A DNA stretch of 64,000 nt from the NCBI GenBank assembly GCA_023249475.1, contig JAHFCO010000007.1, forward strand, positions 1 to 64,000. Reading direction: 5' to 3'. The stretch is from Bacillota bacterium (GTDB lineage: Bacteria; Bacillota_I; Bacilli_A; Erysipelotrichales; Erysipelotrichaceae). Under the pieces are notes generated by a model. It searched no databases and was not told where the DNA came from. It was given only the letters and a program-made list of their open reading frames with translations. Each line of letters begins with the position of its first letter. The stretch's first letter is position 1. This document shows, piece after piece, positions 44,190-52,128 of the stretch. The position numbers and the translations under genes were made by a program.

Positions 44190-45563
44190 ATGATCAAAGA
44201 AACACTCATTCTGGCAGGTGGAAAAGGCGAAAAGTTCTGGCCGTTTCAGAGCACCCGCAACAAAACCATGATTCCGATTTCTAACACGCCGCTGCTTGTC
44301 CATACGGTCGACGGGTTGCTTCAGTGCGGCATGGAACACATCGTCATCGTGTCCGCGACCCACAGTCCGCAAATTCGCAATGCGTTCCGCAAACAAGCGG
44401 AAGTCGACGTGGTGGAGATCGCCGAGTCCAAGGGGAGTGCGGATACTTTCCTGCAAGGCCTGGGGAAACTCACGGATCCGACTCGACCTTTCTTCGTGTT
44501 GCACGGGGATTGTCTTGTCCAAGCCGAAGATCTGGTTTCATTCCTAAGTGCAGTGAGTTTGAACGACGCATTGGTCTTTCCGTTGCGTGAACCCTCCACC
44601 AACTGGATCGCCTGTCGCTTGGACCAAGGGAAAGTCATTGATTTCGGCGGACATCATCGCGGGAATCTCATGACGCATCAACTGGCCGGGTTCATTACCG
44701 ACAAGAACTTCGCAACGGTTTGCGAAACCAACCCCGGCAAGTTCACCAACCTGAAAGTCGGGGTCGGATCCCCGCAGGAAAACTACATCGAAGTCTCTCT
44801 GATGGATGCGATGGCGGACGGGTCGACATTCAACGCCCGCATCGCATCCCAGCCGGTCTTCGACATCGACAAGCCTTGGCATGCGATGGAAGCCAACGTC
44901 TACATGAACCAAAAACGTTGTTCAGCATTGAAATCGAACGAACTGGCGGACGGGGCGTCGATCGATGCGACCGCACGGATCGACGGCTTTGTCAGACTCG
45001 GGAAAAACAGTAGACTCGGGAAAAATGTCTGGATCAGAGGCAATGCGATCATCGGGGACGAGACGATCCTTGACCAAGGATGCATCGTCGGCGCGAACGT
45101 GGTGATCGGGGACCACTGCTCGATCCTGAACCATGCGAAACTCGCAGATCATAGCACCTTGGGTCATCGATGCATGATGGACCAAGGGTTCGAACTCTTG
45201 ACCAGCGTCATCCTCGACCATGTCTACCTCGTCCATTACGGGGAATATTACGGGATGATCGGGGAGAATACGGATCTGGGTGCGGGAACGACCTGCGGTA
45301 CCTTGCGCTTCGACGACGGATTGACCGTACAAAGCGTGAAGGGCAGGAAGGAAACCCCGACCCACTTCGCCAACGCCAGTTACATCGGGGACAATAGCCG
45401 GACCGGCGTCTGCGCCGTCTTGATGCCCGGCGTGAAAGTCGGATCCAACAGCGTCGTCGCCAGCGGCGTCGTACTGAACGAAGACTTGGCGGATCGAACC
45501 TTGATCTATGCCAAACAAGATACGGTGAAAGTCCCGTGGGGACCGGAGAAATACGGATGGTAA
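44190..45563 (+). CDS. GlmU-like sugar nucleotidyltransferase with left-handed beta-helix domain
   Basis: 457 residues. The N-terminal GT-A fold has the signature LILAGGKGEKFWPFQSTRNKT, where the canonical form is LAAGxGTRL.P....PK; the usual Pro-Lys becomes Asn-Lys. The C-terminal half is a hexapeptide-repeat helix (SIDATARIDGFVRLGKNSRL, NVWIRGNAIIGDETILDQGC) ending in a GTTCGTLRFDD segment. It resembles GlmU-type bifunctional sugar-1-phosphate nucleotidyltransferase/acetyltransferases, but substrates are not clear. ATG at 44190 is chosen for its SD (GGAGGGAA). It overlaps the next gene by 7 bases. Confidence 0.82.
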   Translation: MIKETLILAGGKGEKFWPFQSTRNKTMIPISNTPLLVHTVDGLLQCGMEHIVIVSATHSPQIRNAFRKQAEVDVVEIAESKGSADTFLQGLGKLTDPTRPFFVLHGDCLVQAEDLVSFLSAVSLNDALVFPLREPSTNWIACRLDQGKVIDFGGHHRGNLMTHQLAGFITDKNFATVCETNPGKFTNLKVGVGSPQENYIEVSLMDAMADGSTFNARIASQPVFDIDKPWHAMEANVYMNQKRCSALKSNELADGASIDATARIDGFVRLGKNSRLGKNVWIRGNAIIGDETILDQGCIVGANVVIGDHCSILNHAKLADHSTLGHRCMMDQGFELLTSVILDHVYLVHYGEYYGMIGENTDLGAGTTCGTLRFDDGLTVQSVKGRKETPTHFANASYIGDNSRTGVCAVLMPGVKVGSNSVVASGVVLNEDLADRTLIYAKQDTVKVPWGPEKYGW

Positions 45564-46672
45564 ACCTTAAGAAATCTGAAATCGGCATTTCCGTCTATCC
45601 TGATTTCTACGCCAAGGACGACCTGAAAGAACAGGTCGAACGGGCGGCGAAACTCGGATACACACGCATCTTCACATCGATCCAATTGGGGAATTTGGGA
45701 TTCGAGAACACCAAGGACAATGTGACCGAAGACTTCCAATACCTTTTCGATCGTTGCGATGAACTTCGCATCATCATCCATGTGGATATCAACGACCGCG
45801 TGTTGAAATCCGTCGGAGGTTCGCCGCAGGATTTATCTCCGATCCATCGCATGAAAATCAAGGTCTTGCGCTTGGACGGCGGATTCACGGACGACGAGGT
45901 CGCCCAGATGACCAACAATCCTTTCAATATCCAGATCGAAGAAAACAGTTCGATGGTCGACCGACCGCAACAGCGGATCCAATGCATCAAAGAGAAAGGG
46001 GACTTGAAGAACTATGTGACCTGTCACAACTTCTTCCCGCGCAACGACACCGGGTTATCGTTTGAGGACACCGTGAAGTTCGCCAAGCTCTATGCGGACC
46101 ACGGGATCCAAAACGGGGTGTTCATCGCATCTTTAACCTCACCCAACGACCTCAACGCCTCCGGTAACGGGGTATGTACGGTGGAGGAACATCGCTATAC
46201 CCCCGCCCATGTGGCGTTCAGCGAACTGAGAAATACGAACCTTTTCGACTATATCCTCTTCGGGGACAGCGTCCCTTCCCAACAGGAACTGGAAGCGGTC
46301 GCCCGTGCGGCATCGCTCGATTACGTTGAAATCCCGGTCTGGCTGAATCGTTCGCTGCGACCGGACCTGCATGCCTTGGTTAGTGAAACCAAGTTGTTGT
46401 CGCGTCCCGACCAACCGGAAACGACCCTGAGGGCGACGCAAACAAGAGGTTCCCACAAGATCAAGCCGGAACTGGCGATCCATCGCCCGCAGTATGCGAT
46501 CACCCTCGACAATGAACTCTCCAATCGCTATGAAGGGGAATTGCAGATCATCTTGCGCGATCTTCCCCCCACCCCTGTCGCCAATGTGATCGGACAAGTC
46601 AAACCGTACGGAAAACGCCTTGTCGAACAAGTGAAGTACAAGAGTTTGCCTTTCAAACTCAAAGAGGAGTAA
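45557..46672 (+). CDS. second MupG-like (DUF871) TIM-barrel protein
   Basis: 371 residues. It is a paralogue of the protein at 23100: GISVYPDFY, VLRLDGGFTDDEVAQMTNNP, IEENSSM, NFFPRNDTG and the C-terminal TRPDQPETTLRATQTRGSHK with LSNRYEGELQIILRDLPPTPV are shared. By homology it cleaves a 6-phospho-disaccharide made by the PTS. Its neighbours (GH4, EIIC) rather than murQ suggest a different glycoside from MurNAc-GlcNAc. ATG at 45557 is chosen for the SD GGAG and for overlap with the previous stop; the frame from 45536 is rejected. Confidence 0.85.
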   Translation: MVNLKKSEIGISVYPDFYAKDDLKEQVERAAKLGYTRIFTSIQLGNLGFENTKDNVTEDFQYLFDRCDELRIIIHVDINDRVLKSVGGSPQDLSPIHRMKIKVLRLDGGFTDDEVAQMTNNPFNIQIEENSSMVDRPQQRIQCIKEKGDLKNYVTCHNFFPRNDTGLSFEDTVKFAKLYADHGIQNGVFIASLTSPNDLNASGNGVCTVEEHRYTPAHVAFSELRNTNLFDYILFGDSVPSQQELEAVARAASLDYVEIPVWLNRSLRPDLHALVSETKLLSRPDQPETTLRATQTRGSHKIKPELAIHRPQYAITLDNELSNRYEGELQIILRDLPPTPVANVIGQVKPYGKRLVEQVKYKSLPFKLKEE

Positions 46673-46673
46673 T

Positions 46674-46991
46674 ATGAAAAAAATCCTGCTGATTAGCCGC
46701 GAATCCCTTCAAACCGAACGATTCATGCGTCATGTCCGCGACCATCAGGCGAAGAACGAATTGAACTATGAGGTTGAAATCGCCTACTATCCCAAGCACC
46801 TGATCACGGTCGATGCATGGAAGCCGGATTTCGTCCTTTTATCCACGGAAGTCATCGTATGGAAACCGGACATCGAGAAAGAATTGAAGGAAAGAGGCAT
46901 CGGATGTGCCTTGGTGAAAGGGTCGCATTACGGGACCGCCCAAGTCTTGCGCATCTTCCAGGACAGCGTCCCCAAGGAGCTACAACCATGA
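46674..46991 (+). CDS. EIIB-like protein (lac/cel family) lacking the phosphorylation cysteine
   Basis: 105 residues. It aligns with lactose/cellobiose EIIB over its full length: the start MKKILLIS, DFVLLSTEV (DVVLLGPQV in LicB) and the late GSHYGTAQVLRIF (SVHYGT..G..VLKF). The phospho-acceptor Cys of the family (LLVCAAGMSTS) is Ser8 here (ILLISRESLQTE), and the P-loop Gly and Ser-Thr are changed as well. It cannot pass phosphate in the normal way. It sits 1 base after the MupG-like gene and overlaps GH4 by ATGA. A regulatory, scaffold or decoy role is possible. Confidence 0.8.
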   Translation: MKKILLISRESLQTERFMRHVRDHQAKNELNYEVEIAYYPKHLITVDAWKPDFVLLSTEVIVWKPDIEKELKERGIGCALVKGSHYGTAQVLRIFQDSVPKELQP

Positions 46992-48301
46992 GTCAACTGA
47001 AACTCGTCACGATCGGGGGAGGGTCTTCCTATACCCCCGAATTGATCGAAGGATTGATCAAGCGATATGCCGAATTCCCGGTCAGTGAAATCTGGCTGGT
47101 GGATGTGGAAGAGGGCAAGGAGAAACTCGACATCATCGGGGATCTGGCCCGTCGTATGATCAAGAAAGCGGGATTGCCGATCGAAGTGTTCACCACCTTG
47201 GATCGTAAACTGGCTCTGAAGGATGCGGATTTCGTAACCACCCAGTTCCGTGTCGGACAACTGGATGCCCGTGAACGCGATGAAATGATTCCGGGGAAAT
47301 ACGGCGTCATCGGACAGGAAACCAACGGTCCCGGAGGCTTATTCAAGGCCCTGCGGACCATCCCCGTCATCTTCTCGATCATCGAAGACTGCAAGACCCA
47401 ATGTCCGAATGCATGGATCATCAACTTCACCAATCCGGCCGGCTTGGTGACGGAAGCGGTTTTCCGTCATACCGATTGGAAACGATTCGTCGGATTGTGC
47501 AACGTCCCCATCGGGATGAAGATGGAACTCGCGAAATTACTTAACATCGATGTGAAACGTCTTCATGTCGTGTTTGGCGGATTGAACCATCTGGTCTATG
47601 CCTTGGATGTCTTGGTCGACGGGGTTTCCATCAAAGCCGATCTCTTCAAACAAGTCGAAGCCATGAAGATGACGATGAAAAACATCGAAGACATCCCTTG
47701 GTCTTCAACATTCCTCAATGCCTTGGGTGTCTTACCGTGCCCCTATCATCGCTATTATTTCCAATACAACGAAATGCTTGAACACTTCATGGAAGAATAC
47801 CGCACCGGCATTAGCCGTGCCGTGAAAGTGAAAGCGATCGAGAAAGAGTTGTTCGAATTGTATAAGGATGTGAACCTGGCGATCAAACCTCCCCAACTTG
47901 AACAACGGGGCGGAGCGTACTACAGCGACGCTGCCTGCAACTTGATCTCCTCGATCTACAACGACAAACACGACATCCAGCCGGTCAATACCTTGAACCG
48001 CGGCGGGATCGCGAATTTACCCGATGACGTCGTCGTGGAAATCAGCAGCGTCATCACCAAAGACGGACCGATCCCGGTGAACGTCGGCGCTTTACCGGCG
48101 GCTGCCCTTGGCATCGTCCAACAAATCAAAGCCTATGAAATCAGCGCATCCAACGCAGCCGCAAAGAGTGACTATGGCCAAGCCTTGCTTGCGATGACCA
48201 TCCATCCTTTCGTGAGAAGCGAAAAACTGGCGAAAGCCTTGTTGGATGAGATGCTGGAAGCAAACAAGGAATATCTTAAAGGATTCTTCAAGGAGAACTA
48301 A
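46988..48301 (+). CDS. GH4 6-phospho-beta-glucosidase-type hydrolase
   Basis: 437 residues. GH4 enzymes use NAD+ and Mn2+ to hydrolyse 6-phospho-glycosides by an oxidation-elimination route. The NAD loop is TIGGGSSYTPELIEG, and QFRVGQLDARERDE, FTNPAGLVTEAV, the metal-binding Cys in GLCNVPIGM and His in GGLNHLVYALD are in place. The GSSYTPEL form is characteristic of beta-glucosidase (CelF/LicH) rather than alpha-glucosidase types. Start at 46988 by ATGA overlap; the much longer upstream frame is a shadow of the EIIB-like gene. SD AAGGAG. Confidence 0.93.
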   Translation: MSQLKLVTIGGGSSYTPELIEGLIKRYAEFPVSEIWLVDVEEGKEKLDIIGDLARRMIKKAGLPIEVFTTLDRKLALKDADFVTTQFRVGQLDARERDEMIPGKYGVIGQETNGPGGLFKALRTIPVIFSIIEDCKTQCPNAWIINFTNPAGLVTEAVFRHTDWKRFVGLCNVPIGMKMELAKLLNIDVKRLHVVFGGLNHLVYALDVLVDGVSIKADLFKQVEAMKMTMKNIEDIPWSSTFLNALGVLPCPYHRYYFQYNEMLEHFMEEYRTGISRAVKVKAIEKELFELYKDVNLAIKPPQLEQRGGAYYSDAACNLISSIYNDKHDIQPVNTLNRGGIANLPDDVVVEISSVITKDGPIPVNVGALPAAALGIVQQIKAYEISASNAAAKSDYGQALLAMTIHPFVRSEKLAKALLDEMLEANKEYLKGFFKEN

Positions 48302-48751
48302 ATGGCCAAGTCGAAAGTTAAAAAACCAAGCATCGAACAACGCTTGATGGATACCGTCAAGGTCCCTCTGGAATGGGTGGAAGCCCCCGCATGGAAGCGC
48401 ATCTTCGCCTTCATCTTCGACATGACCCTCATCCTCCCGTTCACCAATTATCTGATGAAGGTGAACACAACCCTTCCGGCGATCGTGACCTTGGTCTATT
48501 TCGTCGGTTTCGAAATGAGCCCTTGGAAAGGGACGATTGGAAAACGGATGATGTCACTCAAGGTCATCGATGAAAACAAGGGTAAAGTCAGATTAAGCCA
48601 ATTGGTCATCCGCTATCTCTCCAAGATCATCTCGCTCGCTATGATCGGCGTCGGCTATTGGCCGCTCTTGGCGAAGGAACCCCAACGGGCATATCCGGAT
48701 CGGATCTCCCATACGATGGTCATCGCATTGACGCCATCGAAAACGAAGTAG
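48302..48751 (+). CDS. RDD family membrane protein
   Basis: 149 residues with a typical RDD start (WKRIFAFIFDMTLILP), the second helix and the WKGTIGKRMMSLKVID linker, then a third segment. RDD proteins have no single known role; some are Na+/H+ antiporter-like. The ATG abuts the GH4 stop, so it is the last gene of the PTS locus transcript. Confidence 0.87.
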   Translation: MAKSKVKKPSIEQRLMDTVKVPLEWVEAPAWKRIFAFIFDMTLILPFTNYLMKVNTTLPAIVTLVYFVGFEMSPWKGTIGKRMMSLKVIDENKGKVRLSQLVIRYLSKIISLAMIGVGYWPLLAKEPQRAYPDRISHTMVIALTPSKTK

Positions 48752-48767
48752 CATCCCGACCGTAAAC

Positions 48768-48793
48768 AAAAGGCACATCGCATGTGCCTTTTT
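48768..48793. terminator. bidirectional terminator (RDD / MBL hydrolase)
   Basis: AAAAGGCACAT-cgc-ATGTGCCTTTTT between convergent genes. Confidence 0.92.
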
Positions 48794-48796
48794 CAA

Positions 48797-50074
48797 TCAT
48801 TTCGTCTCTTCCAATAATTCATATGCACAAGCGATATCGTAATGTCTTCCGTTGGAACTGGTCTGTCGTTTCGCCATGACCATCAGACTCTTCGCCTTCA
48901 GTTGCTTGGCTTTCATTTGATCGACCCCGGCATGGATCATCACGTCGCACAATTCACAGGCCAGTTGGTCTTCCCCGTCGGCTTGAAGCCGTTCGATACG
49001 ATCAAATACGATCTGCGGATCCGAGATCAAGCCCAGAATTTCTTTTGCGTAGGTTTCCGCCGGGACACGGTTCAAGTTCGTCGGATTCCCATCGAACCAT
49101 CCCAGATACCCATGATAGATCGATCGGATCGACCATTGGATCGTCCCGTAATATTCCCCAAGATAGGGAAGATCCCGCAACTGTTCCGGCAGAGCGACGG
49201 ATCTTGCTGTTTCTTCTTCACTTTTCCCTTGATTGATGCACTCTAGCGTCTGAATCAAGACGGACTCGATGGCATCGCGATAGTTCGTCAACGTTTCACG
49301 GATGGTTTCTTCCCCAAGAACGGGTTGGAAATGACCGGGCAGAAGGGCGACGGAAGGGAACGACAGGATCTTCGTAAGGGAATCGACCCATGCGGCGACG
49401 TCGCGGTACTGTCCTCCACGGATCGCATAAAGGTTGGGCCAACACGCATAGAAATTATCCCCACAACATAATACTTTCTCATCTGGAAACCAAACGAAAA
49501 GCTGGTCGTCCGTTTCCCCCACGGCACTGATCAATTCAAGGGTCACCCCGTCGATTTCCCGTACCACGCGCTCTTCGTTGCGATAGATCGTCGTCGGTGC
49601 CAAGAAATCATACGTACCATCCTGTACGGCACGCCCTTCACGCATCCCCAACCCTTGCGTGATGACTTCTTCTTCCGTGAGCGTATATCCGAACTGACGC
49701 GAAGCGCGTCGGTTCAACACATCCTGAATCTTGTCGGTATACTTCAGTAAAGGTCGTCGCGGCGTAAACGCGATGACTTCTTCGACCGTCTCTTGAAACG
49801 CTGCGGAACCCCCGCGATGATCCGGATGACCATGGGTGAAGATAAGGGTCTTCACGACCTTCCCGGTCATCGCTTCGATTTCATGACGCAAACGCTTCGC
49901 CCTTTCATTTGAATCCAGGGTATCGATTAGAATCAGCGAAGTATCCCCTTCGACGAGGATGGCGTTACTGTGGCCGTATCCGACGAAATGGGTGATTCGA
50001 TCTGATATTCTGTAATTCTTCTTGATGATCGTGGATTGCGCGAAATCCTTTAATTTTTGTTCAGCTTCATGCAT
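48797..50074 (-). CDS. alkylsulfatase-like metallo-beta-lactamase-fold hydrolase
   Basis: 425 residues. The MBL motif THGHPDHRGG (His81, His83, Asp85, His86) gives a dinuclear Zn site; LLPGHFQP supplies a further His. After it comes the alkyl-sulfatase dimerisation region with YHGYLGWFDGNPTNL. The SCP2-like C-terminal domain of full alkylsulfatases (SdsA1) is missing. It may hydrolyse sulfate esters or related compounds; the substrate is unsure. An ATG at 50092 is in frame but GGAGGG lies between it and the ATG at 50074, so the latter is chosen. Divergent from an HxlR regulator. Confidence 0.83.
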   Translation of the reverse strand: MHEAEQKLKDFAQSTIIKKNYRISDRITHFVGYGHSNAILVEGDTSLILIDTLDSNERAKRLRHEIEAMTGKVVKTLIFTHGHPDHRGGSAAFQETVEEVIAFTPRRPLLKYTDKIQDVLNRRASRQFGYTLTEEEVITQGLGMREGRAVQDGTYDFLAPTTIYRNEERVVREIDGVTLELISAVGETDDQLFVWFPDEKVLCCGDNFYACWPNLYAIRGGQYRDVAAWVDSLTKILSFPSVALLPGHFQPVLGEETIRETLTNYRDAIESVLIQTLECINQGKSEEETARSVALPEQLRDLPYLGEYYGTIQWSIRSIYHGYLGWFDGNPTNLNRVPAETYAKEILGLISDPQIVFDRIERLQADGEDQLACELCDVMIHAGVDQMKAKQLKAKSLMVMAKRQTSSNGRHYDIACAYELLEETK

Positions 50075-50188
50075 AAGTCGGGTTCCCTCCATAAAATCCG
50101 TTGACGTACGGACAAGTTTATCTTATCGTTGTTTTAGGCAAAAAGTAAGTAGGCACTTTTTTGTTTCCATAAGGAAAGAGGTATTGAG

Positions 50189-50512
50189 ATGACACAAGAA
50201 CAGTTACCGGTCTGTCCTGTCGCGACGACGATCCAATTGATCGGCAGCAAATGGAAACTCCTGATCATCCGCGAATTACTGACCGGGACGAAGCGCACCG
50301 GCGAACTGAAACGAAGTCTTCCGAACATCAGCCAGAAAGTACTGACGGAAACCTTGAAATCGATGGTTCAGGACGGGTTAGTGTTACGAAGCGAATCTCA
50401 TTCGTTTCCGCTCAAAGTCGAATACTCCTTAAGCGATTTGGGACAATCGATGGTATCCATCTTTAAAGCGTTGGAAGAGTGGGGTAATGAATACATCAAG
50501 AATGAAGGATAA
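50189..50512 (+). CDS. HxlR-family transcriptional regulator
   Basis: 107 residues. A winged-helix protein with the family start CPVATTIQLIGSKWKLLIIREL, RTGELKRSLPNISQKVLTETLK and an acidic C-terminus. HxlR proteins respond to redox or electrophiles, or control neighbouring enzyme genes. The Cys at residue 9 is the position of the conserved redox Cys in some members. It is divergent from the MBL hydrolase and probably controls it. Confidence 0.92.
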   Translation: MTQEQLPVCPVATTIQLIGSKWKLLIIRELLTGTKRTGELKRSLPNISQKVLTETLKSMVQDGLVLRSESHSFPLKVEYSLSDLGQSMVSIFKALEEWGNEYIKNEG

Positions 50513-50542
50513 AGCACACGCTCGAGGGCGTGTGCTTTGTTT
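50511..50542. terminator. bidirectional terminator (hxlR-like / GntR)
   Basis: GCACACGC-ctcgag region-GCGTGTGC with flanking AAA/TTTGTTTT, beginning at the stop codon. Confidence 0.88.
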
Positions 50543-51291
50543 TACTGGTCGATTTTATAAATCATGATGTCGAAGGCATTGCGGTCTCCGGGATAGATGG
50601 CGAAACTGAGTTCCAGTACTTGGTCGTCCTGGTCCGTCGACACGGTCTGTACGAAGTGGGCGGCGCTACCTTTTGCGATGTGAAGCAACGCAGCATCCTC
50701 ATCTTTCACGATCATCGCATCGACGCTGCGGCGTGCCAGCGCGATGTATCGGTTGAACTTCGTCTCCAACATCGTATAGAGAGGGATATTCTCAAAATCT
50801 TCAGTCTCGATTCCGGGATAAAGAGAAAGCGGGAGATAGGTGTCGACCAGACACATCGGGAGTCCGTTTCCTTTATGAAGAAGCCGGACCGCATAGACTT
50901 CATCGTCTTTGGTGAGGTTCAAGGCATCGAAGATCTTCTTATCGTAACTCTTCTTCCCCTTCTTCAAGACGATCGTTTCCGGTGTCAAGCCGACACGGTG
51001 CATCTCGTCGTCGAAGGTGGATAACTCATGGAAGAAATGACTCTTGATTTCTTTTTCGCGGATGAAGGTGCCACGGCCTTTGATGCGGGTGACCACGCCG
51101 TCGTTGATCAACTCCGCATAGGCCTGACGGATGACCGGACGTGAAATCCCGAAGTAGTCGCAGAGTTCTTCTTCGGTGGGTAGTTTGTCCCCCGGACTCA
51201 AGATCCCCTGTTTGATGGCCGCGACGATGCTTTCCTTCAGTTGGGCATAGAGCGGGGTGGATTTAAAGCGGTTGATCGAAATGTAGTTCAT
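50542..51291 (-). CDS. GntR/HutC-family regulator with UTRA domain (second of a tandem pair)
   Basis: 249 residues. N-terminal winged helix (PLYAQLKESIVAAI...GDKLPTEEELCDYFGISRPVIRQAY) and a C-terminal UTRA effector domain that usually binds a sugar phosphate. It is the same length as, and clearly similar to, the next gene at 51296, only 4 bases away, so the pair arose by tandem duplication. The effector is not known, though SIS, MFS and EIIC neighbours suggest an amino-sugar phosphate. Confidence 0.92.
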   Translation of the reverse strand: MNYISINRFKSTPLYAQLKESIVAAIKQGILSPGDKLPTEEELCDYFGISRPVIRQAYAELINDGVVTRIKGRGTFIREKEIKSHFFHELSTFDDEMHRVGLTPETIVLKKGKKSYDKKIFDALNLTKDDEVYAVRLLHKGNGLPMCLVDTYLPLSLYPGIETEDFENIPLYTMLETKFNRYIALARRSVDAMIVKDEDAALLHIAKGSAAHFVQTVSTDQDDQVLELSFAIYPGDRNAFDIMIYKIDQ

Positions 51292-51295
51292 ACGT

Positions 51296-52045
51296 TCACG
51301 CCCTTTCCCGACGTACGATCACATCGTACTGATTGCGCTCGCCCGGGAACGAAGCGATCGAATATTCCATCAAGCGATTGCTTGTATCGTAGGTAAAGGA
51401 CTGGACACGATGGACTGCAGAACGCTTTTCCACATCCAGCAACACCGCGTCCGCATCGCTGACCAACTGTGCGTTGTAGACGTTATAGGTTTTATGGACC
51501 GGTCGATGATATTTGTATTCAAACACTTTAAACAACGAGTTGGTGGCGAAGTCATACTTCTCCAAGCCCGGGAATTGTTTTAAATCGATGTATGAGTCTT
51601 CCACATACACGGCCACATTATCCGCATATCTTAATCGTTTGAAATGCAGGCAGGAATCGCCTTCCTTCAGTTCAAGATGGGGGAAGACATGGGCTTCGTT
51701 GTGGATGACCTCCACGACCAAGACTTTCGTATGCGGTTTTTTCCCATGCCGTTCCATTTCGCCGGTGAAATTATACAATTCGCTGGTAAGGTTGCGGCTG
51801 ATTTCCTGCTTGGTCACAAACGTCCCTTTCCCCTTCATGCGGACGATGCATCCTTGCGCCAAGAGATCCGAATACGCCTGCCGGACCACCGGACGGCTGA
51901 TGTGATAGGTGCTGCACAATTCATCTTCCGTCGGAAGTTTTTCGCGGTTTTTCAATGTGCCGTCATCGATCGCCGTGCGGATGCTGTCGCGAAGCTGGAT
52001 GTACAGCGGGATGCTGGAAAACTTATTGATCGAGATATAACGCAT
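51296..52045 (-). CDS. GntR/HutC-family regulator with UTRA domain (first of a tandem pair)
   Basis: 249 residues, the same domain order as its neighbour: winged helix (PLYIQLRDSIRTAI...LPTEDELCSTYHISRPVVRQAY) and UTRA. The effector-domain sequences have diverged more than the DNA-binding helices, so the pair may read similar operators with different ligands, or form heterodimers. Palindromic sequences at 52071 sit in its promoter. SD AGGGGGT. Confidence 0.92.
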   Translation of the reverse strand: MRYISINKFSSIPLYIQLRDSIRTAIDDGTLKNREKLPTEDELCSTYHISRPVVRQAYSDLLAQGCIVRMKGKGTFVTKQEISRNLTSELYNFTGEMERHGKKPHTKVLVVEVIHNEAHVFPHLELKEGDSCLHFKRLRYADNVAVYVEDSYIDLKQFPGLEKYDFATNSLFKVFEYKYHRPVHKTYNVYNAQLVSDADAVLLDVEKRSAVHRVQSFTYDTSNRLMEYSIASFPGERNQYDVIVRRERA

Positions 52046-52070
52046 GCTACGACCCCCTTATTCAACCTAA

Positions 52071-52083
52071 TGATAGTATATCA
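52071..52083. promoter_or_regulatory. candidate GntR autoregulatory operator
   Basis: TGATA-GTA-TATCA is a perfect inverted repeat, with another TATCA 10 bases further. It overlaps the probable -10 (TATACT on the minus strand, 52076-52081) of the first GntR gene. Confidence 0.5.
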
Positions 52084-52128
52084 TAATGTATCATCACCTA
52101 AAGACAAAGAAGAGAGTTTGTTGTCGTG

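Noticed and set aside
46817-46987. N-terminal extension of the GH4 protein
   Set aside because: The extension overlaps the EIIB-like gene in another frame and does not resemble GH4; the ATG at 46988 with ATGA overlap and AAGGAG fits.
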